From contig JAKGHH010000002.1 of NCBI GenBank assembly GCA_022828595.1, forward strand, positions 39,402,222 through 39,466,221: 64,000 nucleotides of DNA. The letters are read 5' to 3'. Positions 55,028 through 64,000 of the stretch are shown piece by piece. This DNA is from Nelumbo lutea. Its lineage: Eukaryota; Streptophyta; Magnoliopsida; Proteales; Nelumbonaceae. The notes beneath the pieces were generated by a model. The model was not told the DNA's origin and made no database searches. It saw only the letters and a list, made by a program, of their open reading frames with translations. The first letter of the stretch is position 1. Each line of letters opens with the position of its first letter. Position numbers and translations under genes: made by a program.

Positions 55028-57240
55028 CTGGTTCAAAAGAATCTCTTCCAAACAAAAAATAAAGCTCCGCGGACCTCCAAGACCACATCAACAGCAAGAA
55101 GATATTTCGTTAGAGGAAGACTAATTATCATCCATAGAATCAGAACTAAGACAACTCCAATCGTCTCCAACTCTCCGATACCTATGAACAGACTAACGTT
55201 CTTTACTAAAAGGCAAATAGTAATTGAAAAAGACTGAGCGGGGAAGAGGTCTGAAACCCTAAGAATAATCTCAGAGGATGAAATGGGTATCAGGCGCAAA
55301 TGTTTCTTCAGTCGCAGGTTCGACGGAGGTATAGATTTCAGTCATCATCACTCAAAGCTCTGGAAAGCAGACCACCCGACTCGTGGCCTATAGAGTTTTC
55401 AGGATGGGATCTGCTCCTCACACTGGGTGACTCAGATGTACAAAAAATAACTTATAAATACGTTTTCAATGTTTTCAATGCATGGTAGGATGTGCGTGTG
55501 AGACGCGTGTGAAACGCTCATAGTGAGGAGCAGATCCGGTCTCAGAATTTTCCTTCTCGTGGGCCAATTGAAAACGAACAAATGGAGGGTTCTCTTATGT
55601 CAAAGACCCGAAGGCCAAGATTTCGAGAACACACATCTGAAATGGGATTCAGTCGGTGCAAAGTGCGTTCAAACAACCATGATAGCCTTGCATTAGTAAT
55701 ATCTCTCTATGAAATAAAATATAAAAGTACGGAGATAATACTAATGCGAGGCCATCTCCACATATGCTTGTTTGAATGGAGACTGGTGTTCGAACGGGCC
55801 TTGCAGTGACTAAGCCCATCTCCACACATCTCGCAGCACTCTCGTGACTTCCAATCACATGCGGACATGTCAGCGATTACTTAATTGGTGGGTCACAAGG
55901 AATTGATATCTGTTCCTCACAAATCGCTCGTAACACCCCATTCCACCGTGGATTGGGAAATCTCTCATGTGTGGCTTAAACATGCTATGAGGTGGATGTG
56001 AAGAACCCTCTTGTGAGGAGTAGATCCTCTGTCGCAAGGGAGTCCTGCCGTGTGCACTCAATTTTCAACTTAGTTTGGAGCTTAGATCTGTTACCCACGA
56101 GATGATCGCAACAAAATCTTTGCATCTGCTGCAATATGATGGCCGCAACAAAATCTTACAACCTTCAAATAATTCACGGTCACACAAGTTTTCAAGTCAG
56201 TGACAAGTGGCAATTATTTCCACCCAATATTACCAGCTAAGCCATCTCGCAACTTTTGTGTCACACATTTATCATAGAATTATTATTTAAAGAGAACATT
56301 TCGAGGGAAAAAATAATATGGCCCTCTATGTCCCTTCGTGGAGGAAGCTTAACTAGTCAACACACAAGACTAGAGAAAGTTAAAATGACAACATCAAAGA
56401 CGGAACACTTCATTCAAACCGAAAGACCAGAACTTTGAAGCTGACGTTTCAACCATTTTCCAGAATTTACTTCAATTCAATAAAGAAATGAAACATAATA
56501 TCTTCATTCAAGTTGAAGTGAGATAACTAGTTTTCTTTAATATTTTCTTTCAGTCGCCTCCATAGACTGGTGTACAAGCATTTGAAATTTCAGTTTTTGA
56601 ATCCTCAACAGTGGTGCCAAAAGCATGCGATCAACTTGGAAGTCGAAATGTGTATAATTTGTTTTAGTCTAATTGGATGAATGCAACCAAGTAATTTTAC
56701 TTGTCATTTTATCAATTGGACAGTGCAAAAGCACCTATGACATGTGTTTTCTATGAGGGTGATCAACTGATCATTTTATTAATAAAATGAGCTAAGTGGC
56801 AAACCATCTACACCGTGGACCAGGTTCAGTCTGATAGTCAAAATTTAATTTGTTACAGTGGGAGACAAGTTTTTAATTGAAAAATGACTTGTAGAAAATC
56901 AGAATGAATGTTATCATTCTTCACCTAATCAAGAAAAAGAAATTATAAACTGAAAACAAATCAAGAAAAAAAATTATAAACCGGAAATATTGCATGGGTA
57001 ATCATTCGTCCCTTTTGATAAGTCAAAGGGATCTCAAAACATATTATAACATAAAACAACTAGAAACAAATCAAGAAAAAAAATCACACTAAAAATTACA
57101 GAGAAATCTGTAGTAGAAGCGATAAGAATTACAGATGAATCTGTAAAATGAACGGTTGAATCTAAAGGTCCTAAATTAAACATTACATATTTCAAATACC
57201 TTTTTAATGGCGTGGATGCAACTTGCAAGATGAACCAAAA
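55028..57240. other. 5' flank of the PGAP3-like gene and intergenic repeats
   Basis: 55028-55320 is probably 5' UTR and promoter of the minus-strand gene. 'gtgaggagcagatcc' blocks recur at about 55405, 55525 and 56015. A hairpin-family H copy, GCATTAGTAATATCTC with its inverse GAGATAATACTAATGC, lies at 55688-55752. Otherwise nothing is recognised. Confidence 0.4.
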
Positions 57241-57276
57241 TCACAAAAACCCTATAGAAGCCATGAGAAAATCCGA

Positions 57277-57321
57277 AAGAAGAAGAAGAAGAAGAAGAAG
57301 AAGAAGAAGAAGAAGAAGAAG
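57277..57321 (+). repeat. (GAA)n microsatellite
   Basis: About 15 AGA/GAA units. On the minus strand it follows the short coding-like exon described at 57328-57376. Confidence 0.85.
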
Positions 57322-57327
57322 GATACT

Positions 57328-57376
57328 TGGAATCACAGAGTCGTAGATCGTAGGTAATCCTCTTCGGCGGCGGCAT
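57328..57376 (-). other. Possible orphan first exon of an unrecognised gene
   Basis: The minus-strand ATG at 57376 is preceded by a purine-rich, leader-like sequence and opens MPPPKRITYDLRLCDS, followed by a possible donor (CCAA-GTATCC). I do not recognise the protein, and no following exon was found before 55 kb. It could be the 5' end left from a duplicated gene, or chance. Confidence 0.25.
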
Positions 57377-57599
57377 CTTCACTTGTTGCACACTCGCACT
57401 TGCTCTCTGTTTGTCTGTGAGACTGTGACTTTTCGTGTTCTCAGTCTTCTCTTCTCACTTCTCAAACCAGTTCGACAATTCAAGACTTTAAGTTTCATTC
57501 GAACGTTATGAGGGTTTTTTCTTTCCTCCCATCTCATTAGATAAAGTGATAAAATCTAAGATACAATAGGGACCACAATATAAGTGTGTACACCAATAA

Positions 57600-57801
57600 A
57601 ATTAAATATAAATATAAAAATTATATATATATAGGGCTCGAATAGCCTCGCGAGCTTAACAAACCGAATTACATAGTATTCGAGCTCGGCTCGATTAGTA
57701 AATGAGCTCGGTACTCAGGCTTGAATTTGGTTCGAAGCTCGGTCTGGACCGAGCCGAACCGAGCTCGAGCTCATGAAAAGCTCGGTTCGTATCCACCCCT
57801 A
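57600..57801. repeat. GAGCTCG-rich dispersed repeat, copy 2
   Basis: Contains 'cgagctcggctcgattagtaaa', 'gagctcggtact' and the end 'cacccctaa', matching the right arm of 8960-9320. The AT-rich part at 57580-57632 corresponds to that copy's core. Confidence 0.55.
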
Positions 57802-58449
57802 ATTGGGAATATCTCCCTTGTCATTCATGGGGAGATGTTCCTAATACGTGGTGGTGGTGCTTGGTATGGATGTGGGCACACCTTGTGGGTAGTAGATTCC
57901 GAGTGTGGATGATTCCCAATCAAGGTACATTTTTAGACTCCGGATCTCCTACCCACCACAACTCTGCCCACAAAACACTATCGAAACATCTCCCCATGCA
58001 TAACACCATGTAAGGTAGTGAAATGTTCTCCATGTATGGTTGCGATCTCATGGATAGATGTAGGTAGAGTTGTCGTAGGTAGGATATCAAGACTCAAATT
58101 TTTATCTTATCAATCAGTCAGTCTAAGTTAAATTATGATTTGCTGTGCAACAAGATGTGGAAATGGTTGGAGGCCCATGTATTTCATGACCATCGTGGAG
58201 TGTTATTATTGGTTCCACAGCCCACTGAATGGTTATTGTATTCAGTTAATCTTATCTCATCTAAGCTAAAAGTATTCAACAAAAACCGAAAAATCTAAAA
58301 ATTGAACCGAATTGTTAATTGAATATTTTGGTTAGGTGTTTTATTTTTTTCAAAAAATAGATGGTACAAGTTCAGTTTCTGTTAAATGAAATGAAAAATT
58401 TACGATTAATCAAACCAAATAGTATATATTATATATAAATTTATATGTA
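57802..58449. other. Intergenic with family H hairpin pieces
   Basis: ATTGGGAATATCTCCC and GGGGAGATGTTCCTAATAC at 57803-57854, and CATCTCCCCATGCATAACA near 57969. No gene is seen. Confidence 0.4.
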
Positions 58450-58660
58450 GTGTATTTATAAGGATAAATTTCTTAAACTACCCTTATGATTTAACTAATT
58501 GACTAATTTTAGTCTTATTGTTTGAAAATTGACTAAGTGTATCGTTACTGTTTCCGACAATTGATTAGCTCTACTCTTGTTGCTAGCGTCCGTTTATTTT
58601 CCGTTAAAATTCGTATACACGTAACACACTGTGACTTTTAAAAATTTTAAAACCAATATT
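58450..58660. repeat. AT-rich transposon-edge-like sequence
   Basis: 'aaactacccttatgatttaac' followed by spaced 'gactaa' and 'gttact' blocks, a texture resembling 3518-3720. It abuts the gene fragments that follow. Confidence 0.3.
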
Positions 58661-58671
58661 ACCCTCATCCC

Positions 58672-58919
58672 TTTCGTCTGGAGCGACAACCCCTACAACC
58701 CGGAGAGCTTTTCTGGGATCTTGCCAGAAAGCTCATTCCAGCTAGAAGTCGTCGGGAAAATGTTAGTGAAGTTGCAGGTTCCGGCGAGCTTCCGACAAGT
58801 TTGAGCGGCGAAATCGAAAATGCAAAAACTTCATTGGTTGATGAAGGAATCAACAATACTAACACCAACAGCGGCAACAACAAGAAATCTGAGGAATATA
58901 GTAAAGAAGAGCCCGATGT
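58672..58919 (+). pseudogene. Coding-like fragment of unknown origin
   Basis: An open frame runs from before 58700 to past 58915 with a coding-like composition: ELFWDLARKLIPARSRRE, SEVAGSGELPTSLSGEIENA and KKSEEYSKEEPDVV. There is no ATG at its start and no domain I recognise. It changes frame where the glutaredoxin-like segment begins (about 58920). Possibly an exon piece captured with its neighbour. Confidence 0.35.
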
Positions 58920-59101
58920 GGTACCACGGTTATTGTCGTGGTGGTTCCAGCACCGTTCGTTTTCGGCCGGACTCGATCTCCCTCAAGGAAGCCCGTTCTC
59001 TACACCAAACCGGGTTGCTGTTTGTGCGATGGCCTCAAAGAAAAGCTTCAAGCGGCTTTTTTAGTTGCCGGCCCAGATTCCCTCCTTGATGTTCATTTGC
59101 A
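58920..59101 (+). pseudogene. Glutaredoxin-like (DUF836) first-exon fragment
   Basis: Reads TVIVVVVPAPFVFGRTRS, then RKPVLYTKPGCCLCDGLKEK and LQAAFLVAGPDSLLDVHLQ, and ends at a GTTCGT donor. The CCLCDGLKEKL block with a C-x-x-C core is characteristic of the plant DUF836 glutaredoxin-like proteins, where the next exon starts VRDI. That exon is not found in the window; instead other sequence and then a Copia element follow. The start codon appears lost: GTG-GTA where ATG-GC- would be expected. Either a broken gene, or exon 1 of a gene whose rest lies beyond the Copia. Confidence 0.65.
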
Positions 59102-59561
59102 GGTTCGTCCCCATGCTTTCTTCCTTTGTTTTTCCAAATTTAGATCTTTATATGTGTTTTGTTTTATATGTTTCTTATTTATTTTGTTTATTTTATTGAA
59201 TAGATAAGATCGCGTCCAATTACCGACTGTCGCGACTACCGCCCACGGTGGCGGCATCGGCAGCGCCAATGCATGTCTGTAAGACTGCAACCCTTGCAAG
59301 GCTGTTCTTTAAGCGGTGGAAAAGATTACAAATGAATGCTCTACAAGGCTGCAACCCTTCAAAACTTAAACGTGTCTTCTACTTCAATCACCGTCCGATG
59401 TCTTCCACCGAAAAAGAAGAATCCCCAAACTCCAGTCTCCCCATGAAACAGATCAGATGAACATCTATAACTGTTCCAGAAATATTTTTCAAGTTCTATA
59501 TTTTTTATTCGAGGTGATAGGCCATTAAACAACGTCTCTTTCCCCTTCACCTTAGGTTAGT
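59102..59561. other. Unassigned sequence between gene fragment and Copia 2
   Basis: A GC-richer block at about 59205-59290 ('cgcgactaccgcccacggtgg') and two copies of 'ggctgcaaccctt' type sequence (59287 and 59346). It could be intron of the DUF836 gene or another captured fragment. No function assigned. Confidence 0.3.
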
Positions 59562-59893
59562 TGTGCTGGGATGACAGAGTAGCAACGCACCCTCTCTCTC
59601 TTGCATGTTCTCTCTTTCTCTCTCTTGTTAAAGTTTATCATTTGTTGTTATTCAGTAGAATAAATTTGTAATTCTATTTTTTATGAAGTTAGATAGTGTT
59701 TACCTATTCTTTAGGAAAATCCATGAGCTTGGGAGTTATTAGTCATGGGTTAGTTGCTGCCTATTTTTCTGCTACATGCATCTCTGATTTAGTTGTATTT
59801 AATGTTTTAAATTCATTAATAAAAATTACGCTCTATAGTCAATAGATTAGCTTTGATTTTTACTTGAGTCCTAAACAGTTTTAAGCACTAACA
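59562..59893 (+). repeat. 5' LTR of Copia 2 (left border uncertain)
   Basis: The right border is set by ACTAACA at 59887-59893, followed by the primer site. The left border is a guess at TGTGCTGGG, because the 3' LTR lies outside the window and cannot be compared. It contains a (TC)n stretch. Confidence 0.45.
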
Positions 59894-59895
59894 TC

Positions 59896-59908
59896 TGGTA
59901 TCAGAGCC
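59896..59908 (+). other. Primer-binding site, tRNA-iMet type
   Basis: TGGTATCAGAGCC is a perfect match to the common plant Copia primer site, complementary to the 3' end of initiator tRNA-Met. Confidence 0.9.
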
Positions 59909-59960
59909 AACAAGGGTTTTGAGTTTATTTTGTTCTTTTGCAGACAGTCAGCAGACGATA

Positions 59961-60910
59961 ATGGCATCAGACAACAGCTATGTGCAACCAGCAATTCCTC
60001 GCTTTGATGGTCATTATGATCATTGGAGTATGTTGATGGAGAATTTTCTGCGATCCAAGGAGTATTGGACTATTGTGGAAACAGGTGTGGCTGAACCAGC
60101 TCCTGGAGTTGTATTGTCAGAAGCAGAGCAAAAGAAACTAGAAGAATGGAAGTTAAAGGATCTCAAGGCAAAGAATTATTTGTTTCAAGCAATTGATCGT
60201 TCCATTTTAGAGACTATTCTGCAAAATGATACTTGTAAACAGATCTGGGACTCCATAAAGAAAAAGTATCAGGGCACAACAAGGGTGAAAAGGCAGCAGC
60301 TTCAAGCTCTTCGCCAAGAGTTTGAGATTCTTCACATGAAGCAAGGAGAGTTTGTTGATGAGTATTTCTCAAGAACCTTGGCAATAGTAAACAAGATGCA
60401 TATCCATGGTAAAAAAAATTGAAGATGTGGTTGTGGTGGAAAAGATTCTTCGATCATTGGCTCATAAATTCTCTTATGTGGTTTGTTCTATTGAGGAGTC
60501 AAAAGATCTTGATGAACTTTCAATCGATGAACTGCAAAGTTCTTTGCTTGTGCATGAGCAGAGAATAACAACATCAGCATGTTCAACCGAAGAATAAGCT
60601 TTAAAGGCTTCAACTCATGGTGAAAGCTCTACAGGGAGAGGATCAAATAGAGGTCATGGTCGAGGCCGTGGAAGAGGAAGAGGTTCTTATACACCAGATT
60701 CTTGGGGCAGAGGCAGAGGACATGATCACCACCAGCAATATCTCAACAATGACTCAAAGTTTGATAAGTCCAACATCGAGTGCTACTGCTGCCACAAGTT
60801 TGGTCATTACAAGTCTGAATGCACTGCAAGCTCTAACAATGACAAAGGAGAGCATTCCAACTTTGTAGAGAAAAAGGAACAAGAAACACTCTTGATGGCA
60901 TCTCACCTCA
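59961..60910 (+). pseudogene. Copia 2 gag remnant
   Basis: ATG at 59961 starts MASDNSYVQPAIPRFDGHYD, then EYWTIVETG, KDLKAKNYLFQAID and KKKYQGTTRVKRQQLQALR, a UBN2-type Copia gag. A frameshift in an A-run at 60411-60418 moves the frame to IEDVVVVEKILRSLAHKF. A stop near 60595 precedes a Gly/Arg-rich stretch (GRGSNRGHGRGRGRGRG) and the zinc knuckle CYCCHKFGHYKSEC at 60781-60822. Gag would package the RNA. Confidence 0.85.
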
Positions 60911-63900
60911 AGGAGGAGCTTGATATGGTATATAGATACGGGATGCAACAATCATATGTGTGGTAACAAGTCTTTCATTTCCCATTTAAATGAAAATTTT
61001 CATTCTACTGTGACTTTTGGTGATCATTCTAAAGTAAATGTTATGGAAAGGATGATGTTCAAATTATGACTAAAAAGGGCAATGTTGAGACTATATCAAA
61101 TATTTTTTTATATTCTTGATTTGAAAAGCAATTTATTAAGTGTTGGACAGCTGCAAGAGAAGGGATATGAGACGACAATGAAAGGAGGTGCTTGTGAAAT
61201 CTATGATCCAAGAAGAGGAGTAATGGCTCATGTCAAGTTGACTTCAAACATGTTGTTTCCACTTAAAATAGAATGCATTGAAACATGTTTCAAGGCTGAT
61301 GTAAATGAGTCAACATGGCTTTGGCATTTGTGATATGCCCATTTGAATTTCAAAGGCCTACAGATTCTTTCTCAGAAGCAAATGGTGATTGGCCTTCCTC
61401 AAATTACTCCTCCCTCCAAAATATGTGAAGAATGTATTGTTGGCAAACAACATAGTGAACAATTTCCAAAAGGCAAAGCATGGAGAGCACATAGACCATT
61501 GGAGTTAATCCATTCTGATATATGTGGTCCAATAAACCCAAAATTCAAATGGTAAAAGGAAATGTTTATTCTTTTATTGACGATTATTGTCGAAAAACAT
61601 GGACTTATTTCTTGTAGGAAAAATCTGAAGCATTCTCAGTTTTTAAAAGCTTTAAAGCCTTAGTGGAGAACGAAGTTGGGAGAACAATCAAGACTCTCCG
61701 AACTAATCGTGGGGGAGAATATATGTCGCAAGAATTTGCAAATTTTTGTGATGAGCATGGAGTTCAATGTCAATTGACAACAGCCTACACGCCTCAACAA
61801 AATGGCGTAGCAGAAAGGAAGAATAAGACTATCATCAACATGGTTCGAAGCATGACAGCAAATGGAAGGATTCCAAAAAGATTATGGCCGGAAGCAATAA
61901 ATTGGAGTGTTCATGTTTTGAATCGAAGTCCCACCTTTTTTGTTAGAAACATGACTCAACAAGAAGCTTGGGATGAGCGGAAACCATCGGTTGATCATTT
62001 TAAAGTCTTTGGGTGCATTGCATATGCACACATTCCCGATGAGAAAAGGAAGAAGTTGGATGGCAAAGGCGAAAATTGTGTCTTTCTTGGAATTAGTGAG
62101 CAATCAAATGCTTACAAGTTATTCAATCCAATCACAGGAAAGATTGTCATCAGTCGCGATGTTATTTTTTATCAAGAAAATACATGGAATTGGACAGAGA
62201 ACACTGCAGGGTAGCAGCCAATACCTGTGGACTTTGAAGAAAAAGGAGCAAAAATGCAAACTATTTCTGATACACCTCTGTCATTACAACCTGACCATCA
62301 GCTGCAGCAGCCACTTGATGTCACTGAAGCTCAAACAGAAGGTGCAAGTTCAAGATCTCAATGAATCAGAAGAAGACCAGCATGGATGGAGGATTATGAG
62401 GTTAGTGGTGATCATTCTGATGATACTCTTGCTCATTATGCTTTATTATCAAATTGTGATCCAATAACCTTCCAAGAAGCTATCAAAGATCCAAAATGGC
62501 AAAAAGCCATGGATGAAGAGGTCAAGTCAATAGAGAAAAACAACACATGAGAGCTGTCGAAACTTCCAAACGGACAAAAATCCATTGGTGTTAAATGGGC
62601 TTATAAAACTAAGTTGAACAAAGATGACAAAGTAGACAGGTATAAAGCTTGACTCGTTGCAAAGGGATACAAGCAGCAATTTGGCATTGATTACAAGGAA
62701 GTTTTTACTCCGGTTGCAAGGCATGATACTATTTGAACGGTGGTGGCTTTGGCAGCACAAAATTATTGGCCAGTATTTCAAATGGACGTAAAATCAGCTT
62801 TTCTACATGGCAATCTGGATGAGCAGGTTTTTTTTATACATCAACCCCCTGGCTATGTGCAACAAGGAAGTGAAGAAAAAGTGTACAAGTTGAAGAAGGC
62901 TTTATACGGGTTGAAACAAGCACCTTGAGCTTGGTACAGCCGCATTAAGACTTATTTTGCCAAGGCTGGGTTTAAAAAATGTCCATATGAGCATACTCTC
63001 TCTATTAAATCAGAATCTACAGAGAAAATTCTAATTGTTTGTTTGTATGTGGATGATTTAATCTACAAAGGAAATGATCAAGCAATGTTTGAGGAGTTTA
63101 AAAAGTCCATGATGGCAGAATTCGAGATGACCGATCTTGGAACGATGCACTATTTTCTTGGCACCAAAGTAGTGCAATCAACAGTTGGGATTTTCATCAC
63201 ACAAAAGAAATATGCTTTGGAGATCTTGGACAGGTTTCAGATGATGGACTGTAACTTAGTGGGAACTCCAATTGAACCGAGTTTGAAGCTTACGAAGGAC
63301 TATGAAGGAAAGAAGATTAATAGTACTTTATACAAGCAAATTGTTGGAAGTTTGATGTACTTAACAACAAGTAGACCTGATACTATGTATGTTGTAAGTT
63401 TAATTAGCAGGTTCATGGAATCTCCTGTTGAGCTTCATCTCCTTGCTGCAAAGAGAATCTTACGCTACTTGAAAAGTACACTTGATTTTGGTATCTTTTA
63501 TCAAAAAGGAGGAGGATCAAATCTTATTGGCTTCAGTGATAGTGATTATGCAGGAGACTTAGAGGATAGAAAAAGTACTTTTAGTCATGCTTTTATGATG
63601 AGTTCAGAGGTTGTTTCATGGGCATCAAAGAAGCAACAAGTTGTTACATTGTCTACAACAAAAGTAGGGTTTATAGCAACAACTTCTTGTGTGTGTCAAG
63701 CTATTTGGTTGAAAAGAATACTTGAATTGTTGCATTGTTTCAAGCAGAAAAGTATACAAATATATTGTGATAATAGTTCAACCATTAAACTGTCCAAGAA
63801 TCCAGTTTTACATGATAGGAGTAAATACATAGATGTGAGATACCATTTTCTTCAAGATCTCACAAAAGGAGTCATTGAATTGATTTATTGTCGCAGTGAA

Positions 63901-63999
63901 GACCAGGTTGCAGATATACTAACCAAGCCTCTCAAATTGGGTGCATTTGTGAAGCTGCGTGATTTGCTTGGAGTTGTTTCATTTTCTAGTTTAAACTGA
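60911..63999 (+). pseudogene. Copia 2 pol remnant (PR-INT-RT-RH)
   Basis: Protease WYIDTGCNNHMCGNKSF near 60925. Pre-integrase finger AHLNF...CEECIVGKQHS, 61330-61460. Integrase core with IHSDICGP, then TNRGGEYMS, where the second catalytic Asp is replaced by Asn (61705-61707), and PQQNGVAERKN. Reverse transcriptase: KSIGVKWAYKTKLNKD, VFQMDVKSAFLHGNL and LYVDDLIYKGND. RNase H: GFSDSDYAGDLEDRKST, IYCDNSSTIKLSKNP and RSKYIDVRYHF, ending at 63999. TGA stops at 61331, 62650, 62734 and 62926 stand where this family has Arg; another TGA near 62548 stands for Trp. These are C-to-T changes on one strand or the other. Confidence 0.9.
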
Positions 64000-64000
64000 A

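Larger units (their letters stand above)
59562..64000 (+). mobile_element. Ty1/Copia retrotransposon 2 (3' LTR beyond window)
   Basis: Order of parts: LTR, primer site, gag with zinc knuckle, protease, integrase, RT, RNase H. Integrase before RT identifies Copia. The last pol codon is followed by TGA at 63997-63999, so the polypurine tract and 3' LTR must lie just beyond 64000. The RT/RNase H part from 63043 is open for 318 codons, while the upstream parts hold many stops. Not autonomous. Confidence 0.92.

Noticed and set aside
60754..60951. Minus-strand frame opposite the gag zinc knuckle
   Set aside because: Shadow of the Copia 2 coding strand.

Overview
The window is nuclear DNA of a flowering plant. 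It holds four spliced host genes with GT-AG introns, long AT-rich intergenic stretches full of small inverted-repeat elements, and three LTR retrotransposons. Exon borders below were placed by eye, using reading-frame continuity and family resemblance. The species cannot be named from the sequence. Large introns and many old insertions suggest a medium or large genome.

Layout, left to right. 1-3.9 kb: decayed repeats. 3.93-8.64 kb: a ribosomal protein L27a (uL15) pseudogene split by a decayed Ty1/Copia element whose LTRs and target-site duplication can be placed. 12.9-16.3 kb (+): a three-exon gene for a TON1-recruiting-motif (TRM27/28-like) protein. 16.3-22.3 kb: MITEs and microsatellites. 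22.3-33.1 kb: a 10.7-kb Ty3/Gypsy element of the Tat type on the minus strand, with 926/927-bp LTRs, a second RNase H and an oppositely oriented, intron-containing extra gene. 35.7-38.7 kb (+): a seven-exon nucleotide-sugar transporter (UTR2-like). 39.36-40.25 kb: a solo Tat-type LTR inserted into the end of a MITE. 45.1-46.2 kb (+): a three-exon VIT/CCC1-like transporter. 48.7-55.0 kb (-): a five-exon PGAP3/Per1-like gene with a 4.4-kb first intron holding a LINE RNase H remnant. 58.7-59.1 kb: gene fragments, including the first exon of a glutaredoxin-like (DUF836) protein. 59.6 kb to the end (+): a second Copia element with its 3' LTR outside the window.

The host genes are unrelated housekeeping or membrane-trafficking functions: cytoskeleton and division-plane control, Golgi/ER sugar-nucleotide transport, metal transport, and GPI-anchor lipid remodelling. 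They do not form a cluster or pathway. All three large transposons carry nonsense or frameshift mutations. Many stops in the right-hand Copia are CGA-to-TGA changes, as expected from deamination of methylated CpG.

The most interesting structure is the extra gene inside the Tat element. It has its own TATA box just inside the element, a start codon, two short introns with good splice sites, and runs tail-to-tail against the pol gene. Second is a five-unit, 40-bp tandem array in both LTRs in which each unit is an imperfect palindrome.
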